From Gaeumannomyces sp. JS-464 (Eukaryota > Ascomycota > Sordariomycetes > Magnaporthales > Magnaporthaceae): a DNA stretch of 64,000 nt. Location of the stretch: assembly GCA_002197995.1 (NCBI GenBank), contig NGZR01000002.1, positions 8,308,001 through 8,372,000 of the forward strand, in the 5' to 3' direction. How positions within the stretch are numbered: the first letter of the stretch is position 1; every line of letters starts with the position of its first letter. The position numbers and the translations under genes are program-made. A model generated the notes under the pieces. The model was not told the origin of the DNA and did not search any database. It saw only the letters and a program-made list of their open reading frames with translations. Shown here piece after piece: positions 47,164-57,100 of this stretch.

Positions 47164-47733
47164 CTGTAGTAGGCTTGCACGCTGTGCCAAGCGGGTTGCT
47201 AGATTTTTTCTTCCTATGCATTAAGGCAACAGACCTCTGCTCGGACGACACGCCGTAGGTGGTCTGTCTATCTACAGATACTCATGTATTGTAGTTCGGT
47301 TGTGTTTAACTCCCTTTCCTCTGTTTGTCCGCGTAGTAGAGAGCAATCAGTGCGGATCTCATCGCCATGCTAACGCTTCCGTTTAGCCGAGTGTAAGGTT
47401 CTCCGACTTAGCTATGTTACGTGAGCATCTATCGAGGATGATGACCAGGGAAGCCCCAGGCTAACAATGCTGATGCTCGCAACGTGTCTTGATTCGTGTA
47501 GACAGAGGAGGTCCCCGCCAGTAGTGACGTAAAATGAAGACGGAAAGGCCGTACTAGCTTGTGAGGCTCTTGTATATGAATTTCCTGAAGGTTTCTTGCT
47601 AGGGAGAGTACACTACCAGCACCGAAATGAGTAGGACTGATAGCATGCTAAGCATCACGCATATTGCACGTTTCTCCGGAAAGAAATCGAATTGATCCAC
47701 TTCTCGTTCAAATTGCGTCTACCTGCCAATAGC
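47164..47733. other. Intergenic space between convergent genes
   Basis: About 570 bp of normal-composition DNA between the plus-strand pseudogene and the minus-strand ankyrin gene. No open frame or repeat is recognised; it probably holds the 3' untranslated regions of both. Confidence 0.5.
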
Positions 47734-47734
47734 C

Positions 47735-47989
47735 TCAAAGTTTCCGCGAGAACGAAAGAGCATGTTCAATCTCCTCCCATCCAGTAGTTGAAATCCGATA
47801 GGAGCCTTGGCGCTGAGCTGAGGTATGATGTTCGCTGTTCATCTCGTAGCGGATAAGGAGTTCTCTGCCGTCGAGATACATCGAGATCTTAATAACGACC
47901 GTCGTTAGTACTGCTACCAACAGTAGTTTGATGCTACGCGATGAAAAACTGACAGTTTTGAATGCGAGCGGCGTTCGGCAGTACGACAA
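47735..47989 (-). pseudogene. Possible displaced C-terminal coding segment of the ankyrin gene
   Basis: 84 open codons in another frame, overlapping the end of exon 4. The sequence IKISMYLDGRELLIRYEMNS then QRQGSYRISTTGWEEIEHAL has the look of real protein, with no homopolymer bias. The junction contains an A5C4 run (near 47995-48006) and a CTCCGG site near 48030 where single-base loss would explain the frame changes. There could instead be a further intron or a separate gene remnant. Confidence 0.4.
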
Positions 47990-49436
47990 TCATGATGGGG
48001 TTTTTCCAACTCGGTGAGGACGGATAACTCCGGAGCCTGAGGCAGAACCTCTGCACATCATCACCGAGCAATTGCTTTAGTAGTTTGTGGAGCTGCTCTT
48101 GCAGATCGACAACCGTCTTTGATGGGAGATAATGGAGGATACTTGGTGCTAGCAGCTTCTCGAGGTGGACGTATCCCAAGCTACCAGCAATCTCGGAAGC
48201 CGTCATATCGTTATAGGGTAGAAAGTCGTCTGTGGTCCTCGTCCGGAGAGTTCCTAGTCCATAAGTATTCCGACTCAGCATATCGTCTTTACCTCTTGTG
48301 TATACTAGTATCATCTGGGGCCAAGGGGTGAAACGTACTCGAAGCACCGAGTCTGATCAGCGAGCGCACAACATCCTCTGGCGCCCCCATGAATGCCGCC
48401 TGGTGAAGTGGTGTCCACATGCTTTGGGAGTACACCTCATTCAAGGGTTCTAGTTGATTGTATTAACCAAATGTACCGAACCAATAATAAAGCAAACAAG
48501 CCACAGCAATGAACCCGAGCGCCGGGACTTACTCAAGCGGTACGCGTTTGCCCACTGCTCACCGAACCGTGCGGCTCCAACATGGACTGATTCCAGCAAT
48601 TTCTCCCAATCACCCAAGTATGATGCATTAGCCAACGTGGCCCGGGCTTTCACGTAGGCCTCGTTGTACGCTTCGGTAATAGAGGAGCCAAGCCACTGCA
48701 GATCGAGAGGAGGGGCTGCTTCTGCCGCCGATGAGCCCTCCTTCTCCGAGGACGCAGGAGCTTTAGGATTGACGGGGATCTTCTGATGGGCCTCCTCGAC
48801 AACCGGTGCAGATGCTGCTGATAACTGCGCTGCGGATCCACCCGGGTACGCTCGGTAGGGTGGCAGAGGGTCCACTAAGAGAGGCTGAGACTCCAGCTGC
48901 TTCCTCAGCTGTTCGATATCTTGCTCTGTCTTGGCAGATGAGCGACTGTCGGCCCATCCAAATACTCAAATCAGCAACCACAGAGGGGGAAAAATAGAGG
49001 TGGGCAGACGTGGGGAGTCATACGCCGCGATGAATTGCAAGACGCTGCACAGCTCCGACTCGTGTCTGCCGAGTCGGGAGAGCAGCTGGGCGGCCTGTCC
49101 CTTGTGCTTAACCCAGTTCAGCCTCATCCAGTACTGATGGACACTGGCTTCCTCGGACACTTCTTTGACAAGAGCCTGCAGTTGTCGTATGGTGTCGCTG
49201 CACTCGACGTCGCTAAAAGCCAGCGTTACCCCCTCGTGTGGGGAATTCTGAAGCCTCTGGGCCAAACTCTTGAACTCGTTGAGAAGGAGACGCATTCGTT
49301 CCGATCTCCGAACGAGCTCCAAGAATGCCTGCTGGGCATCCTTGATTGTCTCTATCAGCTTTCTGATCTGCTTCACCACCAACAAGAAGAGACTAGCGAG
49401 TTCCTGGGCGGTAGTGGCAGCGGTGAGAGGGTCCAT
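47934..49436 (-). CDS. HeLo/NACHT-associated-type N-terminal domain plus ankyrin protein
   Basis: Gene model of four exons: 49436-49024, 48945-48533, 48449-48293, 48237-47934. They sum to 1287 nt, 428 residues plus stop, with all phases consistent. The N-terminus MDPLTAATTAQELASLFLLV then KQIRKLIETI is the helical fungal N-terminal domain found ahead of NACHT or ankyrin modules (HeLo-like family). Exon 2 encodes EQDIEQLRKQLES (coiled coil) and a Ser/Ala/Pro-rich linker. Exon 3 encodes an ankyrin repeat, WTPLHQAAFMGAPEDVVRSL then IRLGAS. Exon 4 starts with a second, MTASEIAGSLGYVHLEKLL. No NACHT or P-loop is seen. The last 35 residues look frame-shifted: the +1 frame gives PELSVLTELEKP, and a coding-like frame continues at 47735-47989 (MYLDGRELLIRYEMNSEH...). 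So the natural C-terminus may be longer. The role in self/non-self recognition is inferred from the family only. Confidence 0.72.
48238..48292 (-). other. Intron 3 of the ankyrin gene
   Basis: 55 nt, donor GTAAAG, acceptor GGACGAG. Removal joins ..SIHKR with TTDDFLPYNDMTASEIAG; reading through would stop at once in the ankyrin frame. Confidence 0.65.
48450..48532 (-). other. Intron 2 of the ankyrin gene
   Basis: 83 nt, donor GTAAGT, acceptor CAACTAG. Splicing joins AYRL with KPLNEVYSQSMWTPLH in frame. Confidence 0.75.
48946..49023 (-). other. Intron 1 of the ankyrin gene
   Basis: 78 nt, donor GTATGA, branch-like GCTGAT, acceptor CGACAG. Without it the frame hits TGA at about 48964-48966; with it ..QFIAA joins RSSAKTEQDI in frame. 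Confidence 0.75.
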
Positions 49437-49558
49437 AATGTGCGACGATTCCGTCGGGCGGGCTGAGATGGTGGTGCCAGCGCGAGCAGCCGGTATTCAA
49501 GTCGTGACTGCAAGTTGGACGTCGGTAGGGACTACCTAAAGAGTCGATGCGTATCTGC

Positions 49559-49862
49559 TGTCACAAGGGCGCAATGCAGGCTTGAAAGGGGTGATCTCAT
49601 TAATGAAGCTAATAATCTTTTTCATGGCCTTAAAAGATGCTCAAGGAGCCAGAATCTGCTGAAGGGATCCCGGGGTTGGGCCAGGGTTATATAAGCCTGA
49701 ACAAGTGGCCCGTGCCCCAGGCTCGTCCATTCCTGGCCCGGCCGTTAGCCCGATTGGTAGCCCCAGTTTAGGATTGGCCTTAAACAGTTGGCGCCTATTT
49801 TACGCAGGCGCGCGGGTCGTAACCCCGGTTAAAGCTATTCCAATAGTCGCCTCCGTATAACA
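49559..49862 (-). repeat. G4-family LTR, 304 bp, little RIP damage
   Basis: On the minus strand it starts TGTTATACGGAGGCGACTAT, like the G4 LTR (TGTTATACGGAGGCGATTAC), and ends ..GTGACA. The shared block GAAGCTAATAATCTTTTTCA lies at its left. The middle is GC-rich and diverged (GGGTTATATAAGCC core). Unlike the other LTRs it has not been AT-shifted. It sits 122 bp upstream of the ankyrin gene's start codon. Confidence 0.7.
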
Positions 49863-50018
49863 CAATCCTCCCTTTCCTAAAGCGCGTCCCGAACCGGCTG
49901 GCTTTTTGTTTGGGGGATTTTGGGGTCCCTCGGTTTGCAGGGGTAACGTTTGTAAAAGGCCAAACCCTTTTCCTTTAATCCGTTGGTAACGAAATTGTCC
50001 CAAGGTTCCCAGGTGAGG
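49863..50018 (-). mobile_element. 3' internal fragment of a G4-like gypsy element
   Basis: Directly inside the LTR on the minus strand is a purine-rich AGGAAAGGGAGGATTG, like the G4 tract. Upstream of it is coding-like LQTEGPQNPPNKKPAGSGRA. The rest of the element is absent, so this is a truncated remnant. Confidence 0.55.
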
Positions 50019-50239
50019 TCGCTTTCTGTGACGGCCCAGGGCAGTTCACCGCACGCCGCAGGCGTTCACGTGAGCACGCGCCGCGGAATAGCCCGTGCGA
50101 CAAGACGCCGCACCGCTTTTTCTACCGCATCGCGCCTTCGGCGCGCCGCGCCTCTCGTCCCTTTTCCCTCCCCATAGAAGAGTCTTTCGTCCATAGCATC
50201 AATTGAACCTGGCTGCGAAGCCTACTCGCCCTGATCGTG
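50019..50239. other. GC-rich segment of unknown origin
   Basis: Markedly GC-rich, with a perfect CGCGC-CTTCGG-GCGCG hairpin (UUCG-type loop) near 50125-50145. There is no convincing open frame and no similarity that I could see elsewhere in the window. Confidence 0.45.
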
Positions 50240-50284
50240 ACATGGTTCACCACCGAGTCGCGCACCCTCACCGAGTCGCGCACT
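50240..50284 (+). repeat. Isolated Pogo-type terminal inverted repeat
   Basis: ACATGGTTCACCACCGAGTC followed by GCGCACCCTCACCGAGTCGC, the same two-box design as the TIRs at 13890 and 20167. It is GC-richer, so probably without RIP. No transposase follows and no matching right end was found, so it is a solo end or a very short deletion derivative. Confidence 0.6.
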
Positions 50285-50420
50285 TCAAATCCCATACTAA
50301 ACGCGGTTTTTTTCAACCAAATAACTCGGCTAATTTAAGCCCAAATTAAATCAAATTTAAATAGGTTATATTTAACTACGTAGCCGATTTTATAACTAGC
50401 CGAGGTGAAATATCTAACCG
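50285..50420. other. Spacer downstream of the BAH-PHD relic
   Basis: AT-rich 136 bp following the stop codon of the BAH-PHD gene. Probably its 3' untranslated region. Nothing else recognised. Confidence 0.4.
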
Positions 50421-51050
50421 CTAAACAATTGTTTCGCCGCAAATCAAGCACAGCATCGGCTTTAGCCACTTTTCCTTGCCGCCCTGGATGCCCTGGCGCA
50501 GGTCGACGATCTTTATCATTGGCGGAGTCAGGTCCATTTTGGTGTTAGCCTCGAAAAGTCCCTCGTACGTGTTCGCAGGCTCCCCCTTCCTTTTGGACCT
50601 GCTAAACCTGCCCCTTTTACGCCCGGCCCCGGCACCTCCAGCCCTGCTAAATGGTGGCTCGGCCGAGGCAGGCTTTTTTATCAGTTTGTGGTCGGGTTCC
50701 GCGGGAGTTGCGGGAGCGGGTTTCCTCAACCTGGCCGACTTGCCCTCGGGCTTAATGTCCTTAACCTCGACAAATTTAACGTTGATCGACTACTAGGCAA
50801 ACGCTGCTCCGTTTAATTCCTTAGGACTAAGTGGACGCTTAGTATTACCGTTTTTTTCGTCTTTTAATGCAAACTTTAACGCCACGTGTGGCTTATTTTT
50901 GCCCAACCTTTCGTACACTTTTATAAGCGCGTTTTGTTTTAAGCAGTCCAAATGGAGCCACTTTCCGCAGTTATCTTTAAAATTAAAACATCCGATAAGG
51001 GTTTTATTAAAATTCGCGGGTTATTCGCATTTGCAAACGAGCTTAACTAA

Positions 51051-51143
51051 CTGGATAGTGGAATTCGGGTTAGCCCCTAATCGCGTTATACTGGGAAAGC
51101 ATATGGTTAATGGCTTAAGTTTTAATTTTAAAGGAAATATTAC
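51051..51143 (-). other. Intron between BAH and PHD domains
   Basis: 93 nt, GTAATA donor, GGCTAACC branch region, ATCCAG acceptor. It separates FYxRQAFDVRTYKL from LVCKCE at the start of the PHD finger. Confidence 0.6.
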
Positions 51144-51285
51144 GTATTAATAATTTATATGTCCTAACGTCGAACGCTTGCCGCTAATAAAAGCTGCTTT
51201 GGATATCGTTATCGCTGTTTTCGACTACCCGGTTTACTTGTGCTTAAAATGTAACGCTAACCACGTTAATTATATCCACTACGGC

Positions 51286-51341
51286 CTGGTTAGTAACCTA
51301 GGTAATGCCAAAGCCTAAAACGGGGCAAAAGAGTAACGCAC
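51286..51341 (-). other. Intron in the BAH domain
   Basis: 56 nt, GTGCGT donor, TTACTAAC branch four bases before CAG. It lies between ELIISNY and AVVDIINVVSV, whose joining restores the BAH domain. Confidence 0.7.
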
Positions 51342-51572
51342 TGTAATTGGAAATAATAAGCTCCGTTTATCCGTGGTATAGCTAACGACTTTGCACCGTT
51401 TTTTTTTCGTTTATTATGTGTAAAGGCAGCTCGTCGGGCCAGTACATCCAGTAAACCCGGGCGTAAACATGGTGTTCGTCGCTAGCCCGGATTTCGAGAA
51501 TCCTAGCGACCTAATCGTTATCCAACTTTTTCTTTTGGCCCCCTTTTTTGCCGGACGGCGCTTTTTGCCGGT

Positions 51573-51733
51573 TGATGGAGGTGCGCGATAACTAGCACCC
51601 AAAGTGATTAATTTCTGGCTACTTTACTCGATCGCGGGCTAAAGCGCGCGCAGGCCAAAATACTAAGGCCAGTGCATAGGCCTAAAGCTGTGGGGCACCA
51701 GTTGCCACCCACGTAACTCCAGGCCACCTTTGA
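51573..51733 (-). repeat. Solo copia LTR
   Basis: TGATGGAGGTGCGCGATAAC to CACCTTTGA. It matches the LTRs at 20805 and 26027 but has no internal region beside it. It removes the N-terminus of the BAH-PHD gene on its left and abuts the LINE 3' tail on its right. Confidence 0.82.
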
Positions 51734-53122
51734 AAGAAAGAAAGAGAAAGTATATTTAACGTTAGTAAATCGGGATTTACCAATCCTTGCCTCCCAAGGG
51801 GCATATAACGTGCTAGCACTACCTAAGCTTAACACTAGGCTATATGCTGCTATTAAGGCGGCTAACAAATTAAACCCGAAAGCATACGGGGGTCGGGCCG
51901 CATTCCGGCGCTTTTTGTTAGTAAGCGGGCGATCGGCGGTAGGGCGTATGTATATACGCCAGGGCGTTATAAAGCGCTGCGAGTGGTAGTAATGCTATTG
52001 GCCGGCGGGTATGCCGGAAAAGGGGTAAAGCCGGGTTTAAGCAGGGGAGGGGGTTTTCGGGACTTCCTTTAGGCCCGGCCTAAAGTGCGGGGGATTAACG
52101 AGCTTATTGTTAATCCTAATAGTACAAAGGAAAAGGTTAAATATAAGCTTTTTGGGCTTTATTGTTATCGTTCGGCGATAGTGTAGTAATTGGTGGTTTT
52201 AACGAACGAAGCAAAAAGGGAGGGCTTTTGGAAAAGCCGTTTTTAATATCCGGGCTTATCGAAAGCCGGGGGAAGGTCCGCTATAGGCCATTTGTTTTTT
52301 GCCGTTTTAGCCAGCTTGCAAAATACAAAGTGGGAAAGGGATTTGTTTTTTCCGCAGCGGTACGGGTTATCGTTTTCGTGCTGGAATTTTCGGTGGTACT
52401 AGTCGAAATCCCCGTGGCCGGTGCGTGCGGCTATTAGCCGTTGTAATACCTTCCGGTGCAGCTATAACGCTTTAAGCGTGTGTTATAATACCGGCGGAAA
52501 GCCTATAGCCTTATACCGATCCGGAAAGTTGTTTTTAAACCATACGTTTCGGGCGTCCCGGGTTATTTTCCGGGTTAAAGCTTTTACTCCGGCTACCGTT
52601 GGTTTAAAATGTTGGGGTATTGGCAAAGCCGATCCCAACTTTGCTTCGGCGTTTACCTTTTCGTTTCCGGGGATTTCCATATGGCCCGAGGACCAGCGTA
52701 CGCATACTTAGTATTTATCCATAAAGCAATGGATTTTTTTAAAAGCCTTTTGTAAACTATTAAAAGCCGTGCTTAAATAGCCGTTAGCCGCCGAAGTGTT
52801 ATCGAGGCACAAGTGGAAAGTGCAATTGCGAAAGCTCCAAACGGCTTTACGGAGGCCCATTTGGGCCCTTTCCGCTTCGCCGTCGAACATTTCCGCCGGA
52901 TGCGCTAACCGGCCGTGCTCGGAAAGTTTGCGTTGGCCAGCTTAGTGTATTACCCAGCCGTATCCAACTGCCCCGTCCTTTGCTTTAAACCCGTCGTTAT
53001 ATATTATAACGTCGATAAGTGGGAAGGTATAAAGCCACGCTATAAAAGCTTTTACGGTTGCGGGCTTTTTTTATGTGGCCACCGTAAGCCCCGTGTATTT
53101 ATACGGGAGGTAAGCCGGGCGG
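51734..53122 (-). mobile_element. Tad1-like LINE copy 2, 3' portion
   Basis: Inverted match to 37810-39185 of copy 1. It starts at the GAAAGAAAGAAAGAGAAAG tail and covers the ORF2 C-terminus and RNase H. A minus-strand open stretch (52483-52680) reads EIPGNEKVNAEAKLGSALPI, where the RNase H Asp is again Asn. It is cut at 53122 by the gypsy G2 insertion and resumes at 59754. Confidence 0.88.
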
Positions 53123-53319
53123 TGTTAAAGATCGACCACGGCAAAGGCAGGCAAGGCTGCAATAAGCACGAGGTTAATATGGCTATTTAAAAGTAAGGAA
53201 TATAAGGAGGGGATTGGTGCGTTGCACCGGAGCCCTCGCGCAGGGTTTTCACCCGGGCGGCTAAGCACGGGCTTTTAACCATCGTGGCTTAGCGACTCCC
53301 AAAGCGCCACGCCACCACA
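53123..53319 (-). repeat. LTR of G2 (element 3' side)
   Basis: TGTTAAAGATCGACCACGGC...CGCCACGCCACCACA, 197 bp; it matches 59558-59753. Confidence 0.92.
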
Positions 53320-53342
53320 TTACCCCCCCCCCCCCCTCCCCG
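53320..53342 (-). other. Polypurine tract of G2
   Basis: On the minus strand, GGGGAGGGGGGG-type tract (14 consecutive G after GGGGA) directly before the 3' LTR. The long C run on the plus strand is also a likely spot for sequencing length error. Confidence 0.75.
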
Positions 53343-53604
53343 GAAAGAAAGGAAATCGGCAAAAGTAGTTTTAGCTATGCCGGTTACGTTTCTTCCTCCT
53401 TCCGTACTAGGGGGTTACTTTTGTCTCTTTTAGCTTGTTATCGTCCGGGTGGTCGTTAAAAACTTAATCGTTCCGAGCGGCTTCCAACCAGGCTTTTAGT
53501 CGCACTAAAGGACCCGGTTGGTTGGGATAATTCTTATAAAAGGCTTTAATTAGCTTTAAAAAGTTTTTAAAGTTAACGGCATCGTATTACTTATCGTTTA
53601 GGTT

Positions 53605-56600
53605 TTAGCCTTTCCAGTCCGCCTGGTATTGTAGCCTTTTGTAATGCTTTCGTAAGGTCCGGATCCGCTTTACCTCCCATTCGGGCCCGGCTTCCAGGCC
53701 GGCCTTTTCGACGAGCTTACTTGCTGGTTTTGGTGGCTTTTGTCCCGGTAAGGGGTTTTTTGGGTATCGACGTAAACGATTGGCGTGAAACACTGTTTGT
53801 CCCTTCCAACCTAAAGGCATTTCCAGCTCGAATAAATGTCCGATTATCGCTTTAATAAAAAAGTGTTTTTTTGTTAATAGGTAGTCGAGTTTATCGTTTA
53901 AGCGGTCCGTCGTTTTAGTTTTTTTAACGATAAATACTCGATCGCTTATATTAAAATCGGGGGCACGGCGATGCTTATTCGCCTGTTCGGTTATCCGGTT
54001 TTGCGCTTTTTGGACGAAACTTTTAGCGAAGTTCGTGTATTTTTTTATGCGTTTAAACCAATCTTATACTTCCTGTTTCGATAATTTCTTTTTGGCTATA
54101 ACGCTTTTCCATTTTTGTGTTTTTTTTTGCCAATCCTAATGGCAGGATAGGGGTATTCCCACGGTAACCTCGTATAAGGAAAGGCTTTTTAAAGCTTTAT
54201 AAAGTATGGATGTTTGCACTTAGTCCATAGCCGGGATGGCTTCCGACTAGTCGTTTTAAAAGTGGTTTACAAACGGTTTTAAACGTTAGTTTAAATACTC
54301 GTTTATAATTTCGGCTTGCTTTGCCGATTAAAAATGGCCGGCCGAGGATAACTTCCACTAAATGCCTAATATTTTGGAAAGTTCGTTAGTAAAGTCGGCG
54401 ACGAATTAGGGTTTTCGGTCGGAGCTAATAGTTAACGGGAGGCCGTAAACCTTATACGGACTTTTATACCACATCCTGGCCGCGTTTTAAGCTGTGGCCG
54501 TTCGTTAGCACGGCATTATTTATACTCGTTTGCTTAAAAAGTCCACCATTACCAAAGCGTTATCGAAGCCTTTTTTATCGGGGTGGAAGCTTTTAAAATC
54601 GATAATAAAATGGGTTCCGGGCTTTTATGCCACTAAGATCGGGTGTAATAGGCTTAGCGTTTTGTTTTATAGCATTTTAAATAACCGGTAAGGATAATTG
54701 TTAATATAACGGTCGACTTTTGCTATTTGCTTTAGCTATTAGTAATTCCCGGCTACCAGTTTCCGTGTTTTATTCCTTTTAGGGTGCGCTAATAGCAGGC
54801 GGTTATAAACCTCCCGTATAATCGCGGTTCGCATAAAAAGATTTTGGCTGCTTACCGCCAAACGGCCTTTATGCAAAAGGAAGCCCTCGTTGGTTAAAAA
54901 CCAGCTTTTTTCGCTCTTTTTGGCCTTTTTTCGGTGTGCTTTTAGGTTTTTTACCTCCCTATTGCTTTTAAAAAGGCCTTCGATAAAAAGCATCCCCGTT
55001 AAGGTCGTCGGCGAATCGTTTTACGTCGGGGTTTCTTTTTAAAAAGGTGGCTTCGATTTTACTTTTTCCACTTTTTAAAGGTCGGTATCGGTGGAAAGTG
55101 AAGCTCCAATTCCCAAATCCTTAAAAAGTTAACACCTTTTGCCTTAATAATCGGCTTAAAAATTTTTAAGGTTTTTCGGCGATTTGCTTTTCCTTTTGGG
55201 AGCTTAGTTTTTTTGTTTTCCTTGTAAGCGTGTCGGCCGCCGCGTTAACGCTGCCGGGCTTATAAGTAATTTGGAAATGGAATTGTAATAGGATATTTGC
55301 TTAGCCCGCTTATTTTATATTAAAAAGTCTTTTAGTCGAAAAGTACTTTAATGCTTTATAATCCGTTACCATTAGGAAAAGCTTTATACGTTAAAGTCCA
55401 ATAAGCTTTGCTCGCTAATGCTGCATCGCTTTTACTACAGCTAAAAGCTTTTTATTGTAAGCTTCGTAATTTAACTCCGCACCGTTTATGGTTTTTAAAA
55501 AAAATGCAATTGGATGCTAATTTTCGGTAATAAGGTTTTATTAGCTTAAAATCCCAGCGATTACCCCGTTTAACGCATTTGTTTCCAGCTTCGTAAAAAG
55601 ATAATATTAAAAATGCCTAAGCATTGGAAAGTTAAGCAATCGCTTTTTTAGTTAGTCGAAAGCGTTTTAGCATTGGGCGTCCTATAAAAATAAAGCGTTT
55701 TTCTGGGTTAAATTCGACAAAGGTTTCGCGATTCGGCTGTATTTTAGTACAAATTTCCGGTAAAAGTTACAAAATTTTAAAAAAAATTGCATTTTTTTAA
55801 CTATGGTCGGTTTTTTCCACTTTTTAACCATTGCGAGCTTTTCGGAATCGGTGGCGATACCGTCGGTGCTGATAATAAAGCCTAGGAATTTGGTTTTAAT
55901 AATGTGAAATTCGCACTTTTTTAAATTAGCTTGCAGCCCGGTTTCCCGCAAGCGTTTTAGCATTTTGCGAACGTAAATCCGATGCTTTTTAAAACTGTTA
56001 AACTAAATTAAAATATTATTTATATACGCCGAATAAAAGTCGTTTAAATAATTTATTAATGCTATGTTAATAAAACGTTAGAAAATGGCCGGTTCGTTAA
56101 TAAGCCCGAAAACTAGCACTTTGTATCGGAAAGTGCCGTACTTCGTTCGGAAAGTCGTTAAATCCTCGTTACCGAAAAGCAGCTTTATTCGGTAAAAAGC
56201 TTAACGGATGTCGATTTTGGAAAATATCTTAGCTTTTCCCACCTTCGCTATCGTTTTTTCGATTAAAGGTAATAAGTATACTTTTTTTTAATAAAAGCAT
56301 TAAAACGGCGATAATCCACGCAAAAGCGGAGGCTTTCGTTAGCCTTTTTGGCGAAAAGGATAAGTGCCGCCCAAAAGTGCTATAAACGTTTCGATAAAAC
56401 CCTTTTGCAAATTTTTTTTTAAATACGTTTAGCAGGCTTCCAGCTTTTTAATAACATTTTGTATAAAGAATTGTATTTTAATTCCTTTTAACTGCCCGGT
56501 TGTAGCTCGATATAATGGTCCACCCCGGGTTGTAAAGGTGGCATTTTATCGAATTCGGTTTTGCTAAAACTTTTTAGCAAATCGTGGTACTTTTAAAAAA

Positions 56601-57100
56601 CCTCTTCCAAAACCTTTTATTTTAAAGTCTCGTCGTCGAAAAGGAGGGTTTTTTTAGCAAAGCCTTTTATCTTTTATTTTAAATAAAACGTTTAATTTTT
56701 CCCAATATCGTAACCGTCGATATTGCCTTATCCGGGTCGGTTAAAATCCGATGGAATTTTACCGCCGATAGCACCGAAATGTTTACGCGATGCTTATACC
56801 ATTTTACGGCGTTTCGCTTTAGGATATACTTTTTTCGAACGTTTTTTAGCATTTTTCGCCGTAAGGACGGGCAACGTTCGCGCTTCGAAGCTAGCGAGAG
56901 GCGCGTAAAAGCATTTTCAAATTCGCTTTCCATTTTTTGCAATCTTACGTCCCACCGTGCGAATCTTTTAATACGTAGGGATATTTTGGTTTTTAAAATT
57001 CGATCGCTATATTTCCCCGAATTTCGCGACGCGGGTTTAAACCGGGTTTATTCGGCGGTTTTTTAAAGGATTTTAATGCGGTTTTTTACCGCTTTGCCGT
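53605..57100 (-). pseudogene. G2 pol relic (RT, RNase H, integrase)
   Basis: The integrase C-terminus is open at 53605-53820 (LGWKGQTVFHANRLRRYPKN, then PEWEVKRIRTLRKHYKRLQY). At 54739-54993 lies the zinc-binding/core start region. RT-RNase H is at 55682-55963: LRETGLQANLKKCEFHIIKT, then FLGFIISTDGIATDSEKLA, then FFLKFCNFYRKFVLKYS. The RT active site at 56015-56026 reads Y-I-N-N, with both catalytic aspartates replaced by asparagine. Stops separate these parts. Confidence 0.85.

Larger units (their letters stand above)
50421..51545 (-). pseudogene. BAH-PHD chromatin reader gene relic, N-terminus lost
   Basis: The minus strand encodes a BAH domain: V-A-R-I-L-E-I-R-A-S-D-E-H-H-V-Y-A-R-V-Y, then WMYWPDELP (about 51430-51510), YHG.TELI and VVDIINVVSVT. 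Two introns with good fungal signals interrupt it (51286-51341 and 51051-51143). A PHD finger follows (about 50930-51045): VCKCE*PANFNKTLIGC, then CGKWLHLDCL. The tail is Lys/Pro-rich and ends KPMLCLICGETIV (stop at 50421). Stops such as TAG for CAG and TAA for CAA or TGG litter the part right of about 50790, while 50421-50790 is open and GC-rich. The start is missing: the gene runs into a copia LTR at 51573. BAH-PHD proteins bind modified histone tails in heterochromatin or Polycomb silencing (family knowledge). Confidence 0.8.

Noticed and set aside
49035..49466. 143-codon plus-strand frame opposite the ankyrin gene exon 1
   Set aside because: The minus strand has the recognisable MDPLTAATTAQELASLF N-terminus, matching splice sites and phase; the plus frame shows no motif and is a shadow.
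53320..53342. Long C homopolymer as a regulatory tract
   Set aside because: It is the polypurine tract of the minus-strand gypsy element, positioned exactly at the 3' LTR.
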